Positions 42,715-52,393 of a stretch of DNA of 64,000 nucleotides are shown here, in pieces (position 1 is the stretch's first letter; the number at the start of each line of letters is the position of its first letter). Both the position numbers and the translations under genes were made by a program. The notes beneath the pieces are model-generated. The model searched no databases. It had not been told where the DNA came from and saw nothing but the letters and a program-made list of their open reading frames with translations. The stretch comes from Bacteroidia bacterium (GTDB lineage Bacteria; Bacteroidota; Bacteroidia; J057). The stretch lies in contig JAUIKF010000038.1 of NCBI GenBank assembly GCA_030430575.1, positions 1 to 64,000 of the forward strand, in the 5' to 3' direction.

Positions 42715-43830
42715 ATGAGCGAATATCAATACTACGATTTCTATTCCATCGATCGTCCACTGACCCGAGATGAACGTGAAGCCATTGACGACCTTTCTAG
42801 TAGGTCTCATTCTTCCGCACGGCGCATCACTTTTGAGTACAACTACAGCGATTTTCGGCACGATGAAGAGGAAGTATTGTCCCGATACTTCGACATGATG
42901 CTCTACGTCACCAATTGGGGAACCAGGCGTCTGCTGATCAAGCTGCCGGCGGAGGTGGTCCCCTATAACAGCTTAAAGCCTTATGAAGCGATGGAAATGG
43001 AAGACTATCTGCATTGTGAGGTCAAAAAGCGCGGGGAACACATACTGATAGATTTAGTGCAAAACGAGGAAGAAGGGGGTGGGTGGATGGAAGGCGAAGG
43101 GCTCCTGGATGAGATGCTTGAGCTGAGGGCACAATTGCTGGCTGGCGACTATCGGCTGTTGTATATCGCATGGCTGTATTGTGCGGCGAATCGTGAGGAG
43201 GCATCAGCGGAAACGGTCGAGCCGCCACTCCCTCCTAATCTGAAAAGACTAGACGCTTCGCTGAAAAGCTTCATGAATTTCTGGGAAATTCCCAGGGATC
43301 TGATTTCCGCTGCTTCCGTAGCCAGCGAGACCATAGACACTTCTGCCCAGCAAAACCTCTCTAGCCATATTGGCCAGCTTTCGGAAGCGGAAAAGGATGA
43401 ATTCCTGAAGCGCTTGTTGGAAGACGATCCACAAGTGAAACTGAAACTCATGAAGCGATTGAGGGAATTTGCAGGAAGTAAAGGCACTACCAATCCTGGA
43501 AGCAGGACCCTTGCTGATCTCCAAGAAGCCACCGCTCGCCAAAGCGAGATTCGCCTTGAGAAAGAAAGGCAGCAAGCTGCCAAGGCACTTGAAAAGAAGA
43601 TGAAGAAGATTGGCCTTCGCCAGGTTGATATGTGGAAGGAAGCCCACAACCAAGCTGCCCTTAGAACGGGATCAGGCTATAAAGAAGCCGTCAGATTGCT
43701 AGGGGAATTGAAGGCCTACGGGAAATATTCAGGTGATATGGCAGCCTTTGGCCAACAGTTGCATGTTTTCTTGAAAGTATATGGTAAGTCTCAAGCGCTT
43801 CAAAGAAGGTTGAAAGAAAATGGAATTTAA
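42715..43830 (+). CDS. Conserved protein of unknown function (widespread uncharacterised family)
   Basis: 371 residues from ATG 42715. MSEYQYYDFYSIDRPLTRDE, ITFEYNYSDFRHDEEEVLSRYFD, YVTNWGTRRLLIKLP and the LLAGDYRLLYIAWL segment are typical of a conserved but uncharacterised family present in several phyla. I recall it beside SWIM zinc-finger proteins in other genomes, but none is here. The C-terminal half is a long charged helical region (EKERQQAAKALEKKMKKIG) that looks like a coiled coil. The next gene starts 26 bp after its stop, so they are likely co-transcribed. Confidence 0.7.
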   Translation: MSEYQYYDFYSIDRPLTRDEREAIDDLSSRSHSSARRITFEYNYSDFRHDEEEVLSRYFDMMLYVTNWGTRRLLIKLPAEVVPYNSLKPYEAMEMEDYLHCEVKKRGEHILIDLVQNEEEGGGWMEGEGLLDEMLELRAQLLAGDYRLLYIAWLYCAANREEASAETVEPPLPPNLKRLDASLKSFMNFWEIPRDLISAASVASETIDTSAQQNLSSHIGQLSEAEKDEFLKRLLEDDPQVKLKLMKRLREFAGSKGTTNPGSRTLADLQEATARQSEIRLEKERQQAAKALEKKMKKIGLRQVDMWKEAHNQAALRTGSGYKEAVRLLGELKAYGKYSGDMAAFGQQLHVFLKVYGKSQALQRRLKENGI

Positions 43831-43855
43831 AGGGAGAATTGAAAATGGAGAATTT

Positions 43856-44644
43856 ATGATCAAATACCTTATTCCGGCCCTACTGCTGCTCTTTTCCTGT
43901 TCTGAGAATGCTTCAGAACCTGCTCATGCTGATAAATCTATTCAGCAATCGCCCCCTTCAGCGTCCCCACCTAGCGAACGCATAGACGGTCCTGCCAACG
44001 TCAGGGCGGAAGCCAATGGCCCCATTCTATTCGAACTCAATCACAATGTAGAAGTGGAGGCCACAGCCTTTAAGGAAGGATGGTGTCACATGGGGACCTA
44101 CGTACAGTTGACAAGGGAGGAGTATGAGGCAAGCAAATTAGCAAAAGGAAGCCCCATCATCAGCCCTCATGGGCAGGCGATAGGTAAAGCGATAGCGGAT
44201 GTGGAACTGTTTATGGCGAGAGAAGATAAAGAACAAGGTTATGGATTTATCGAAGGATTTACCCATAAAAACAATATTCAGCCCCAATCATTAATTGAAC
44301 ATGCGTTGGCTTTGTATATTCAGGAAAATGGGCGCCAACAAAATGACTTCACCCCTTTTATCCAAAAATATGCATTAGAACAAGAAGGTCAATTCCCTCC
44401 CTATGATGCATGGTTTACCTATGAAAATTGGCTAACAGACCCATCTCCAGGCTTCCGCATTCTGCTATTATTTCAGAAAAATGTATTACAAGGGGTGCTA
44501 CATTCCCGCCCCCTAACTGTTCCACAGGCCCAAACTCATCCCATCGCCAGAGGATACGAAGTAACCTTCTTTGAAGAAGTGCCAGCAGAAGCGCAGCAAG
44601 AATTTGCGACATTCATGAATGAATGGGTGCAAGGTGTAGATTGA
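43856..44644 (+). CDS. Lipoprotein with SH3-like domain
   Basis: 262 residues from ATG 43856 with lipobox LLLLFSC (Cys15). After a Pro/Ser-rich linker, IDGPANVRAEANGPILFELNH to about residue 95 resembles a bacterial SH3 domain of the kind found in cell-wall proteins. The rest is helical with no known domain. It is probably an outer-membrane lipoprotein in an operon with the preceding gene. Confidence 0.65.
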   Translation: MIKYLIPALLLLFSCSENASEPAHADKSIQQSPPSASPPSERIDGPANVRAEANGPILFELNHNVEVEATAFKEGWCHMGTYVQLTREEYEASKLAKGSPIISPHGQAIGKAIADVELFMAREDKEQGYGFIEGFTHKNNIQPQSLIEHALALYIQENGRQQNDFTPFIQKYALEQEGQFPPYDAWFTYENWLTDPSPGFRILLLFQKNVLQGVLHSRPLTVPQAQTHPIARGYEVTFFEEVPAEAQQEFATFMNEWVQGVD

Positions 44645-44679
44645 TTTTATTTCCCCTTTTACCATAATTTATCCCCTCA

Positions 44680-45441
44680 ATGAGTACCAAAGACACCACA
44701 CCCTCAGGAGACTCGCTGTATCGTCACAGCGAAGAAGATCGAAAAGATTTTGAACTTGCGAATAGTGAAGACACTCATATTGAAGAGATTTCTGACCACA
44801 TTGAGCAACATATTGGCCCGATAGATTCTGTCTTTCATGAGGTAGTTTCAGATAAGGTACATATCGATGTCCATTGGGTAAAGCCCAATGAGCGCTTCCC
44901 CTTCCACACATTTGTCACCTCAGGCATGAGTGACCTCCCGATGAATGTCCCCGAAGGGTTAGAAGAATTGCGATACGCCGAAGTGTGCATATTGCTACCT
45001 CCAGACTGGCCGATAAAGGATATCAAGTATCAATTGATGGAAGAAATTTTTAAAGGCGAAGAGAGCTATTGGCCCATCAGGTGGCTCAAAATTATCGCAA
45101 GATTTCCCCACGATTATGGCACTTGGGTTGGTTGGGGGCATACCATCCCCCATGGAGAAGAAGCCGCTCCCTTTGCCCCCAATACTGAGCTAGGCTGTAT
45201 GGCCCTTTTTCCTTCGATAGAATTCTCAGAAAAATTCTTTCAGCTCCACATTCGTGACGATAAAACCATCCATTTCTATTGCCTATACCCCATCTACAAG
45301 GAAGAAATGGAATTTAAAATCAAAAAAGGGTCAGATCGTTTGCTCTCGAAATTTGAGAAATATAATATCCCCAATTTTGTAGTAGTCGATCGGATTAACA
45401 CGTGTAAGCAAAAGGGGCTATTCGGGTTTTTGAAAAAATAG
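44680..45441 (+). CDS. Suppressor-of-fused (SUFU) domain protein
   Basis: 253 residues. The segment from about 35 to 215 matches the SUFU domain: HIEQHIGPIDSVFHEVVSD, VHIDVHWVKPNERFPFHTFV, TSGMSDLPMNVPEG and the CILLPPDWPIKD strand. Bacterial SUFU proteins are cytoplasmic, often paralogous, and sometimes act as immunity proteins in contact-dependent toxin loci; no toxin is adjacent here. The next gene begins 8 bp later. Confidence 0.85.
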   Translation: MSTKDTTPSGDSLYRHSEEDRKDFELANSEDTHIEEISDHIEQHIGPIDSVFHEVVSDKVHIDVHWVKPNERFPFHTFVTSGMSDLPMNVPEGLEELRYAEVCILLPPDWPIKDIKYQLMEEIFKGEESYWPIRWLKIIARFPHDYGTWVGWGHTIPHGEEAAPFAPNTELGCMALFPSIEFSEKFFQLHIRDDKTIHFYCLYPIYKEEMEFKIKKGSDRLLSKFEKYNIPNFVVVDRINTCKQKGLFGFLKK

Positions 45442-45449
45442 GAAGTATC

Positions 45450-45884
45450 ATGGCCTTTAAAATAATGGTCTTTATTTCATTGATTACTTGCACATGGAGC
45501 ACAGGCCTTTCACAAAATACAATAGAAATATCTATTTGTGAAGCCCTGAAAGCAAAGTCAGCACTTATACAACTCAGCATTGTTATCGAGAATGACACTT
45601 TTCTAATCCCTTATGTAGGAGATGGAGTTTACCTAGATCCGTTTGAATATCACAAGCTAAGCCCAATTGATTGTGATTCAACTTGGCAAGAAATTCCCTT
45701 AATAGTAGAGACCTGTCGACATACCTTTTCAGTCTTTATCTACTGTGAAGACTGGGTTTATTGTAGAAATTTTGACATTTGCATTGAAAAGAAGAGGAAA
45801 AAAATTAAACACTGGGAATGGCTATATCACTGTTGTGGATACCTCGGAAGGATAGGAATAGCACAGTTGATTAAAAATAAATGA
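45450..45884 (+). CDS. Small secreted protein of unknown function
   Basis: 144 residues. Signal peptide about 1-21 (STGLSQ). Cys-containing beta-rich mature part (CEALKAKSALIQLSIVIEND, CRHTFSVFIYCEDWVYCRNF) and a basic C-terminus (KKRKKIKHWEWL). No family is recognised. It follows the SUFU gene by 8 bp, so it is probably co-transcribed with it. Confidence 0.55.
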   Translation: MAFKIMVFISLITCTWSTGLSQNTIEISICEALKAKSALIQLSIVIENDTFLIPYVGDGVYLDPFEYHKLSPIDCDSTWQEIPLIVETCRHTFSVFIYCEDWVYCRNFDICIEKKRKKIKHWEWLYHCCGYLGRIGIAQLIKNK

Positions 45885-46045
45885 CTTCGAGGATCGTGCG
45901 CTGAAACATCCCCCTATCGCACAGGCCTCCCCCTTCTCCGACCACACAGATCCAATCACACAAAGGGGATTCGCGCGGATAAAGCGGGTTCAAGTCGTTG
46001 CAGGGCGACACAAAGGTTCAAATCAGCGAATGCCTTTAGTCTGAC

Positions 46046-46161
46046 AGTGAGGCGAGTCTTCGAGCCGAACGATCTCGTAGCGAAGGCCGTCTTCGGCCTG
46101 AGCGGTCTCGCAACGAGGGCCTAAGGCCCGAGTGATCTCGCAGCGAGCGAAGCGAGCGGTC
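46046..46161 (-). repeat. GAGACCGCTC repeat, copy 1, abutting a stop codon
   Basis: Read on the minus strand, TGAGACCGCTCGCTTCGCTC starts in the TGA stop of the gene at 46162. Further units GAGATCACTCGGGCC, GAGACCGCTCAGGCCGAAGA and GAGATCGTTCGG follow. The bases 45885-46045 upstream of it show no gene. Confidence 0.85.
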
Positions 46162-48375
46162 TCAAAGATTCAACCAATACGTCAACTTCGCCACCAACGC
46201 CCTACTCTTCACCTTCAGATCGCTAGAATAATAGTTTTCGGTGTACACCAAGAAAAAGTCTGAAACGGGTTTAAAACGCCATTGCAGGCGGGCATTGATG
46301 TTAAAATTATCGACCTGATTATTGTACTGGAAAAAGCCGGTGAAAAAGAGAGACTTGTTGATGGTGAAATCAATGCGGGGACCGATCAAGAGGAGGTTGG
46401 CGGTGGAAAAAGAATCGGGAAGGATGATTCGATTAAAGTTTGCGTTCACGGAAATCGATCCGTAGGGCTGATAGCGGTAGGTGACATCCCCTGAGCCGCC
46501 GATACGGTGACCGTTGAAGTATTGACCTGCACGGGGATTCAACGAGAAGGAAAACCGCTTACGGCTATCCGAACGGTAACTCACCCGAAAGCTGGTATAG
46601 GTATATTCCGAGCCTTCTGGCAATTCAGGCCCATCGGTCCTCGTAGGGTCAAAAGCACTAAAGAGATAGGTGTATCTGTTCTCAACCGTAAACCGTAAAC
46701 TGCCCGTATTTTGAAAGCGAAAATCATACGATCCCTCTATGCGGTGGTCCGTTTTCCCATCTTCTGGCGTCCAGATAAAGGAAGTTTCCAGTTGAGGACC
46801 GTGTTGGTTGATGAATCCTCCTTTTGGGTAGAAAAAGACATTTACCTCGGGATTGATTCGGGAAAAACCGGTCCTTGGCACAAATCCCACCTCCGCATCG
46901 TACCCTTCCCCTACAAGCGAATGCTCCCAGGTCAAGCGAAGATTTCTCAACCTGTAGGTGAGTAGACCGCCGTGCGCAAAACCCTTCTCTAGTTTCTCAG
47001 GGGTAAAGGAACGGTGATAAAACACCTTGCCAGCCCACTTATTGTCCACCGTCGCATGGGCATAATCGACGCCAAATACGCGATTGTAGGTAGCAGGCAA
47101 GAGGGTAAAACTTTTACTAGAATCTTCGTGAAGCGCTTGTTTATTTACCGCAATAAAAGAGAGATTGGAACGGGCAAAAAGCTTTCGCTGCACCGCCAAT
47201 ACCCCATAGTTGAGGCTGGCAAGGCCATTGTCCTCGTCCTTATCCGTCTGCATATTGAGCACCCCGATGCGCCAATTATTGTCGAGCTTGCCGCTCAACC
47301 GTGCCCCAAAAAGAATGGGATTCTGTATATTGACGCCCGTCGCGGTGTCCTGTGCCACGCCGATCCGGCGGGAGAAGAACGGATTGATGCGGCTATTGCC
47401 GAATGAGCCAAAGAGGTCTGCATTTTCCACAAAAAACTGCCGCCGCTCAGGGAAAAATATCTCAAAGCGATCAAGGTTCGTGACTTGCCGGTCGACTTCG
47501 ACCTGGGAGAAGTCAGGATTGACGGTAAGGTCCAGGTTGAGCCCTGGCGTGACGCCGATCTTTGCATCCCCTCCTGCACCGTAAGCAAAGCCCGTTTCCT
47601 GATCGCCATCGATATGGCTTTTCACAGCACTTCCAGACAGAAAAGGGATAAACGCCACATTGGCGCCTGGCTTTTTGAGGGGTTTGTCCCAAATCATATC
47701 CCCCATAAATGCCAGCCCGTAGATATTTTGTTCTCTGGGAATGTGAATCCAACTAGAGCGTTCATTAGACTGGGTATCAAAGCGGTAGCTATTGAACCGC
47801 CACTTGGTCTCTCCATTTTTGAAGCGAAGTGTTTTGAACGGAATGGCCAATTCCCCGACCCAATAGCCATCATATCTTTTAACAGCAGAAAACCACTTAT
47901 TGTCCCAAGAGGTGGAGAAGTCTTGGTTTATTTGACCGCCATTCGAAATGGTCCCTTCACGCTGTACGCCATAAGGGTTTAGCCCAAAGATGAAGGAATT
48001 CGTCTGGTCATAATAGGTGTCAAAGATGAAAGTGATGTTGTCATTTCCCCCTGCACGGTAGTCCCTTTTGAGTGACCTTACCACATAGTCATTGCCTGCT
48101 GCCCAGCATTTTACGCCTATATAGAGGTTCTCCTCGTCATAGGTCATGTAGATTTCGGTTTGAGCGATGGCTTGTCCAGTATCCTGAGGAAAGTATTGCC
48201 AGAAATCCTTTACGGGAACGCCCGTAAACCAGTCAGCCTCAGCCAGTTCACCGTCGAGGGTGATCTTTCCTTTGGCCTGTTTAAGGGAGGTAAAGGGAAA
48301 TTCACTAGGGGATTGAGCGATGGCGATGCCAATTGATGCCATGAGCATCAGAATCAAAACGGCGTGACGGTTCAA
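46162..48375 (-). CDS. DUF5916 outer-membrane protein with CBM9-like domain
   Basis: About 737 residues. Starts considered: TTG at 48375 gives a signal peptide NRHAVLILMLMASIGIAIAQ; ATG at 48348 gives a shorter one; the frame is open to 48513, but that part reads a dispersed repeat. Residues of about 30-200 form the CBM9-like fold (ITLDGELAEADWFTGVPVKDF, MTYDEENLYIGVKCW). The rest is a DUF5916 beta-barrel: DFSQVEVDRQVTNLDRFEIF, FFPERRQFFVENADLFG, NPFFSRRIG and an aromatic C-terminal strand. Members are outer-membrane proteins of unknown substrate. The gene's stop codon is part of a repeat unit. Confidence 0.8.
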   Translation of the reverse strand: MNRHAVLILMLMASIGIAIAQSPSEFPFTSLKQAKGKITLDGELAEADWFTGVPVKDFWQYFPQDTGQAIAQTEIYMTYDEENLYIGVKCWAAGNDYVVRSLKRDYRAGGNDNITFIFDTYYDQTNSFIFGLNPYGVQREGTISNGGQINQDFSTSWDNKWFSAVKRYDGYWVGELAIPFKTLRFKNGETKWRFNSYRFDTQSNERSSWIHIPREQNIYGLAFMGDMIWDKPLKKPGANVAFIPFLSGSAVKSHIDGDQETGFAYGAGGDAKIGVTPGLNLDLTVNPDFSQVEVDRQVTNLDRFEIFFPERRQFFVENADLFGSFGNSRINPFFSRRIGVAQDTATGVNIQNPILFGARLSGKLDNNWRIGVLNMQTDKDEDNGLASLNYGVLAVQRKLFARSNLSFIAVNKQALHEDSSKSFTLLPATYNRVFGVDYAHATVDNKWAGKVFYHRSFTPEKLEKGFAHGGLLTYRLRNLRLTWEHSLVGEGYDAEVGFVPRTGFSRINPEVNVFFYPKGGFINQHGPQLETSFIWTPEDGKTDHRIEGSYDFRFQNTGSLRFTVENRYTYLFSAFDPTRTDGPELPEGSEYTYTSFRVSYRSDSRKRFSFSLNPRAGQYFNGHRIGGSGDVTYRYQPYGSISVNANFNRIILPDSFSTANLLLIGPRIDFTINKSLFFTGFFQYNNQVDNFNINARLQWRFKPVSDFFLVYTENYYSSDLKVKSRALVAKLTYWLNL

Positions 48376-48735
48376 AATCTTTGGGTTGCTTTGGTTAAAG
48401 AACCCCAAAGGTCGCCTTTGAAGAAGAAAAAACCACAGATTACTCAGATTATAACGGATTTTTTTCTTCAATGAGTCAATTGCCTTTATTTCGAATGGAT
48501 GAGTTTTTCTCACTCAGCAGCACATTTTTCCCATTTGAAAGTTGGACTACCCTAGCATGCAACAAAAGGTGTAGGGTAATTGAAAATAAGATAAGCTGTT
48601 TCATAAGATTTAAAGTATATTACCTCAATCTTATAGGAAAAAAGCAGCAGAAAAAGTTCAATAATTTTCCCACCAACCCTCGGCAGAACCTAGCAAAAAG
48701 AAACCAACCTAGAACATAGAACCTAAAACTTCCCC
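48376..48735. other. Non-coding stretch
   Basis: Holds a CCACAGATTACTCAGATTAT word (48433-48452) of a kind also seen near 1034, and AT-rich sequence with a weak ACCCTA/TAGGGT dyad near 48550. I see no gene or clear signal. Confidence 0.5.
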
Positions 48736-49170
48736 ATGGACCCATTCATGCAAGCAGCCATCGACCAAGCGCTCAAGAGCCTCAGCGAGGGCGGTATCCC
48801 CATCGGCTCTGTCCTCGTCCGCGACGGCCAACTCATCGCCGAAGGCCACAACCAACGTGTCCAGAAACTCAACCCCATCCTTCACGGAGAGATGGACTGC
48901 CTGCTCAAAGCTGGCCGCATCGGCAGCTACCGCGACACGGTGATTTACTCTACCTTGATGCCTTGCTATATGTGCGCAGGGACCATCGTCCAGTTCAACA
49001 TCCCCAAAGTCATCGTCGGTGAATCTCGCACCTTCGCCGGTGCCCGCGAATTCATGGAATCTCATGGGGTCGAGGTCATCGACTTGGATCTGCCCGAGTG
49101 CATCCAGATGATGGAAAACTTTATCGAGGCGAAGCCTGAGTTGTGGAATGAGGATATAGGGGAATTATAA
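48736..49170 (+). CDS. Cytosine deaminase of the yeast FCY1 type
   Basis: 144 residues. Zinc ligands and proton shuttle: His50 and Glu52 (HGEMDCL), Cys77 and Cys80 (PCYMC). The EGGIPIGSVLV, HNQRVQK, IPKVIVGE and the C-terminal EAKPELWNEDIGEL segments are especially close to yeast cytosine deaminase, more than to TadA or guanine deaminase. The expected reaction is cytosine + H2O to uracil + NH3 in the cytoplasm. It lies upstream of an MMSDH and a class III aminotransferase gene, suggesting pyrimidine catabolism. Confidence 0.88.
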   Translation: MDPFMQAAIDQALKSLSEGGIPIGSVLVRDGQLIAEGHNQRVQKLNPILHGEMDCLLKAGRIGSYRDTVIYSTLMPCYMCAGTIVQFNIPKVIVGESRTFAGAREFMESHGVEVIDLDLPECIQMMENFIEAKPELWNEDIGEL

Positions 49171-49171
49171 G

Positions 49172-49211
49172 ACAACGTCTGATCGTCCGAGAGTCTGAAC
49201 GTCTGAACGAT
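49172..49211. repeat. GTCTGA-rich repeat after a stop codon
   Basis: ACGTCTGATCGTCCGAGAGT then CTGAACGTCTGAACG follows the deaminase stop codon directly. It resembles 38338-38376. Confidence 0.6.
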
Positions 49212-49399
49212 TTCTTATCATAATAAATCATATCTCTTCATAAGAGATCAGCGTCAAAACTAGGGATAAAAATCAGACAGTTTACCTTTTTACACTTGAG
49301 ATTGAACTTGTATTTGCGCTTGAACTTTTCGTACTTAAATTCTTGAGAATCAACTCTTATTTTCATTTTGATTTTCATTTCCATTTTAATTATCCCCCT

Positions 49400-50857
49400 A
49401 TGACTACCTATCCCAAAGTACAAAACTATATCGGTGGAAAATTTGTAGCAGACGCCCTCACTACCATGGAAGTCCACAGTCCGATAGACGGCACCAAAAT
49501 TTCCGATCTCCCCCTGTCCAGCCGTTCCGAGCTAGACCAGGCCGTAGCTGCCGCCGAAGCAGCCTTTCCCGCCTGGTCCCAAATGCCCATCAAAGAGCGC
49601 GTTCAGATCTTCTTTCGCTATAGAGAATTGTTGATCAAACACAGAGACGAATTGGCAGAAATTGTCCATCGGGAAAATGGCAAGACCATGGGCGAATCCT
49701 ATGCAGAAGTAGATAAAAGTGTAGAGCTGACTGAATTTGCGTGCTCCATGCCGCAGCTGGTGCTAGGCGAAGTGATGGAAGTGAGCAAGGGCGTGGAATG
49801 TCGTACGGAGCGTAGCCCTTTGGGCGTGGTAGCATTTGTCTCGCCCTTCAACTTCCCCAATATGGTCCCACACTGGACCGTTCCCAATGCGCTAGTCCTC
49901 GGCAATTGCATGATCCTTAAACCCTCGGAACTAGTTCCTTTGAGTGCTTACCGCATGGCGGAGCTGTTGACGGAAGCCGGCTTGCCGGATGGGGTCTTTA
50001 ATGTCGTCAACGGCGCGCGAGAGATCGTCGAAGCCATGTGCGACCATCCAGACATCAAGGCCTTGGCCTTTGTGGGCTCTACGCGTGTCGCCAAGATCGT
50101 CTATCGACGCGCTACCAGCAACCTCAAGCGGTGCGTAGCCCTCGGCGGTGCCAAAAATCACTTGCTCGTCCTCCCAGACGCCCATACCGAAATGACCGCT
50201 TCCAACGTGGTAGCTTCCATGTCAGGCTGTGCAGGTCAGCGGTGTATGGCAGCAGCAGCGATGGTGGGCGTAGGGGAAATCGATCACATCATTGCAAAAA
50301 TGGTAGAAGAAGGCAAAAAGGTCGTTCCGGGTCAAAACCTCGGCTCTGTCATCTCCAAAGACGCTGTAGAACGCATCGAGCGCTATATTGCTGAGGCGGA
50401 ACAGGCAGGAGCCAAAGTCCTCCTAGATGGAAGAGGCACAGTAGTCCCTGGCAGTGAAGGCGGCTACTACGTAGGGCCTACGATCATCGATCATGTGACG
50501 CCAGATATGGCGATCGCCGTGGAAGAAGTCTTTGGCCCGGTGATTGTGATCATGCGCGCCAAGAACATCGACGAGGCCATCAACATCGAAAACGGCTCCA
50601 ACTACGGCAACGCCGCAGCCGTCTTCACCCAAAGCGGCGGCATGGCCCGCTATGTCCAGGAACACGCCAGTGCGGGCATGATCGGCGTCAATATCGGCGT
50701 ACCAGTCCCCCGCGAGCCTTTCTCCTTCGGCGGATGGAACGAATCCAAATTTGGTGTCTGCGACATCACCGGCAAAAGCTCCATCGAATTCTGGACCCAG
50801 ATCAAAAAAACCACCACGAAGTGGAATCCAGAGGCTCGGACGAATTGGATGAGTTAG
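49400..50857 (+). CDS. mmsA: CoA-acylating methylmalonate-semialdehyde dehydrogenase
   Basis: 485 residues from ATG 49400. The catalytic Cys282 lies in GCAGQRCMA, typical of MmsA/IolA and distinct from the general aldehyde dehydrogenase FxNxGQxC motif. FVGSTRVAKIVYRRATSNLK and VALGGAKNHLLVLPDA are family-specific. The enzyme converts malonate or methylmalonate semialdehyde with NAD+ and CoA to acetyl- or propionyl-CoA and CO2. With the following aminotransferase it would complete beta-alanine breakdown. The upstream in-frame part (49343-49399) is AT-rich leader. Confidence 0.92.
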   Translation: MTTYPKVQNYIGGKFVADALTTMEVHSPIDGTKISDLPLSSRSELDQAVAAAEAAFPAWSQMPIKERVQIFFRYRELLIKHRDELAEIVHRENGKTMGESYAEVDKSVELTEFACSMPQLVLGEVMEVSKGVECRTERSPLGVVAFVSPFNFPNMVPHWTVPNALVLGNCMILKPSELVPLSAYRMAELLTEAGLPDGVFNVVNGAREIVEAMCDHPDIKALAFVGSTRVAKIVYRRATSNLKRCVALGGAKNHLLVLPDAHTEMTASNVVASMSGCAGQRCMAAAAMVGVGEIDHIIAKMVEEGKKVVPGQNLGSVISKDAVERIERYIAEAEQAGAKVLLDGRGTVVPGSEGGYYVGPTIIDHVTPDMAIAVEEVFGPVIVIMRAKNIDEAINIENGSNYGNAAAVFTQSGGMARYVQEHASAGMIGVNIGVPVPREPFSFGGWNESKFGVCDITGKSSIEFWTQIKKTTTKWNPEARTNWMS

Positions 50858-50967
50858 GAGACCGCTCCGCTGCGAGACCGTTCGTCGCGTTGCTCCTCAC
50901 TGTGAGACCGCTCAGGCCGAAGACGGCCTTCGCTGCGGGATCGCTCGAAGACTCGCTGCGAGACATG
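50855..50967 (+). repeat. GAGACCGCTC repeat, copy 2, abutting a stop codon
   Basis: TAGGAGACCGCTCCGCTGCG begins with the mmsA stop codon. GTGAGACCGCTCAGGCCGAA and TCGCTCGAAGACTCGCTGCG follow. Same orientation relative to its gene as the other two copies. Confidence 0.85.
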
Positions 50968-51061
50968 AGACTCCCTCATTTTATCATTTATTCATCTACT
51001 CATCTACTCATTTATTCATTCTCTCCCCATTCCCTCATCCACTCATTCTATCATTTCCCCT

Positions 51062-52393
51062 ATGAACCCCTCCGAAATCCTCCAAAACTGCCTCGACCAT
51101 ACCCTCTTCTCCTGGGGACCCCAGGGTGGCCTCAATCCCATCAATGCCCATACCGCCAAAGGCGTGTATGTCTACGACCGTGACGGCAAGTCTTACCTCG
51201 ACTTCTCCTCTCAGTTGATGAATGTCAACATCGGTCACGGGCACCCCAAGGTCTTGGAGGCGGTTACGAAGCAGATGCAGGAATTGAGTTATGTCTATCC
51301 GGGTATGGCGACAGAAGTGAGGGGAAAATTGGGCAAAAAGCTAGCGGAGCTGGCGCCAGGCAACCTGACGAAGACTTTCTTTACCCTTGGCGGCGCGGAG
51401 GCCATCGAGAACGCCGTGAAACTGGCGCGGGTATTTACGGGACGCCACAAGATTGTGTCCTTGTATCGCTCCTATCACGGCGGCACCTACGGTGCGATGG
51501 GCGTAGGCGGCGATCCCCGCAAGCACCCCATTGACAGCCAGATCGCGCCCAATTTTATCCACGTAGAGAATCCCTACTTCTACCGCTGCCCGTGGCATAG
51601 CACCACCGAAGAAGAATGCGCAGAACGCGCCGCAGCCCACATGGAGCGCGTCATCCAGTTCGAAAACCCTTCGAGTGTAGCTGCCATCCTTCTGGAAGGG
51701 GAAAGCGGCTCCTCCGGCTGCATCAAATTCCCCCCAGGCTACTGGAAACGCATCCGCGAGATCGCTGATCGTTACGGCATCCTCATCATCGACGATGAAG
51801 TCATGAGTGGCTTTGGGCGGACAGGGAAGATGTTTGCCATCGAGCACCATGAGGTGGAGCCAGACATCATGTGCATGGCCAAAGGACTGACTTCAGGCTA
51901 CCTGCCCTTGGGCGGGATCATTGTTCGTGACGACATCGCGCACCACTTTGACAAGAAGGCCTTGCCCTTGGGACTGACTTATTCCGCTCATCCCGTGAGC
52001 TGTGCCTCAGCGCTTGCGGTGATTGATGTGATGGAGGAAGAGAATTTGGTGGAAAATGCGGCGCGTATGGGGCGTTACGTCGAGCAAAAAGTAGCCGATT
52101 TAGCCCAAAAACACGCCTCCATCGGTGACTTCCGTAATACGGGCTTGCTTGGGTGTATAGAATTGGTCAAAAATCGTGAGACTAAAGAGCCTGTTACGCC
52201 TTGGAATGCTTCCCCAGATCAGATGGAAGCTACGGGCCGTATGGCCGCCAAAATCCGCGAGCTGGGCATGTTCACCTTTGTCCGCTGGAATTGGATCTTT
52301 GTAGCCCCCCCCCTCTGCGTGACAGAAGCCCAAATAGACGAAGGCATGGAGATTATTTCCCAGGCGATTGCGATAGCAGATGAGTATTGCTAG
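51062..52393 (+). CDS. Class III PLP aminotransferase (omega-amino acid type)
   Basis: 443 residues. PLP Lys274 (CMAKGLTSGYLPLGG), Asp244 (GILIIDDEVMSGFGRTG), the phosphate/cofactor segment FTLGGAEAIENAVKLAR and GHGHPKVLEAV fit class III aminotransferases of the beta-alanine/taurine:pyruvate group. The expected reaction is beta-alanine to malonate semialdehyde, which the adjacent MMSDH could use. The precise amino donor is inferred from the gene pair. The stop TAG merges with a repeat unit. Confidence 0.85.
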   Translation: MNPSEILQNCLDHTLFSWGPQGGLNPINAHTAKGVYVYDRDGKSYLDFSSQLMNVNIGHGHPKVLEAVTKQMQELSYVYPGMATEVRGKLGKKLAELAPGNLTKTFFTLGGAEAIENAVKLARVFTGRHKIVSLYRSYHGGTYGAMGVGGDPRKHPIDSQIAPNFIHVENPYFYRCPWHSTTEEECAERAAAHMERVIQFENPSSVAAILLEGESGSSGCIKFPPGYWKRIREIADRYGILIIDDEVMSGFGRTGKMFAIEHHEVEPDIMCMAKGLTSGYLPLGGIIVRDDIAHHFDKKALPLGLTYSAHPVSCASALAVIDVMEEENLVENAARMGRYVEQKVADLAQKHASIGDFRNTGLLGCIELVKNRETKEPVTPWNASPDQMEATGRMAAKIRELGMFTFVRWNWIFVAPPLCVTEAQIDEGMEIISQAIAIADEYC

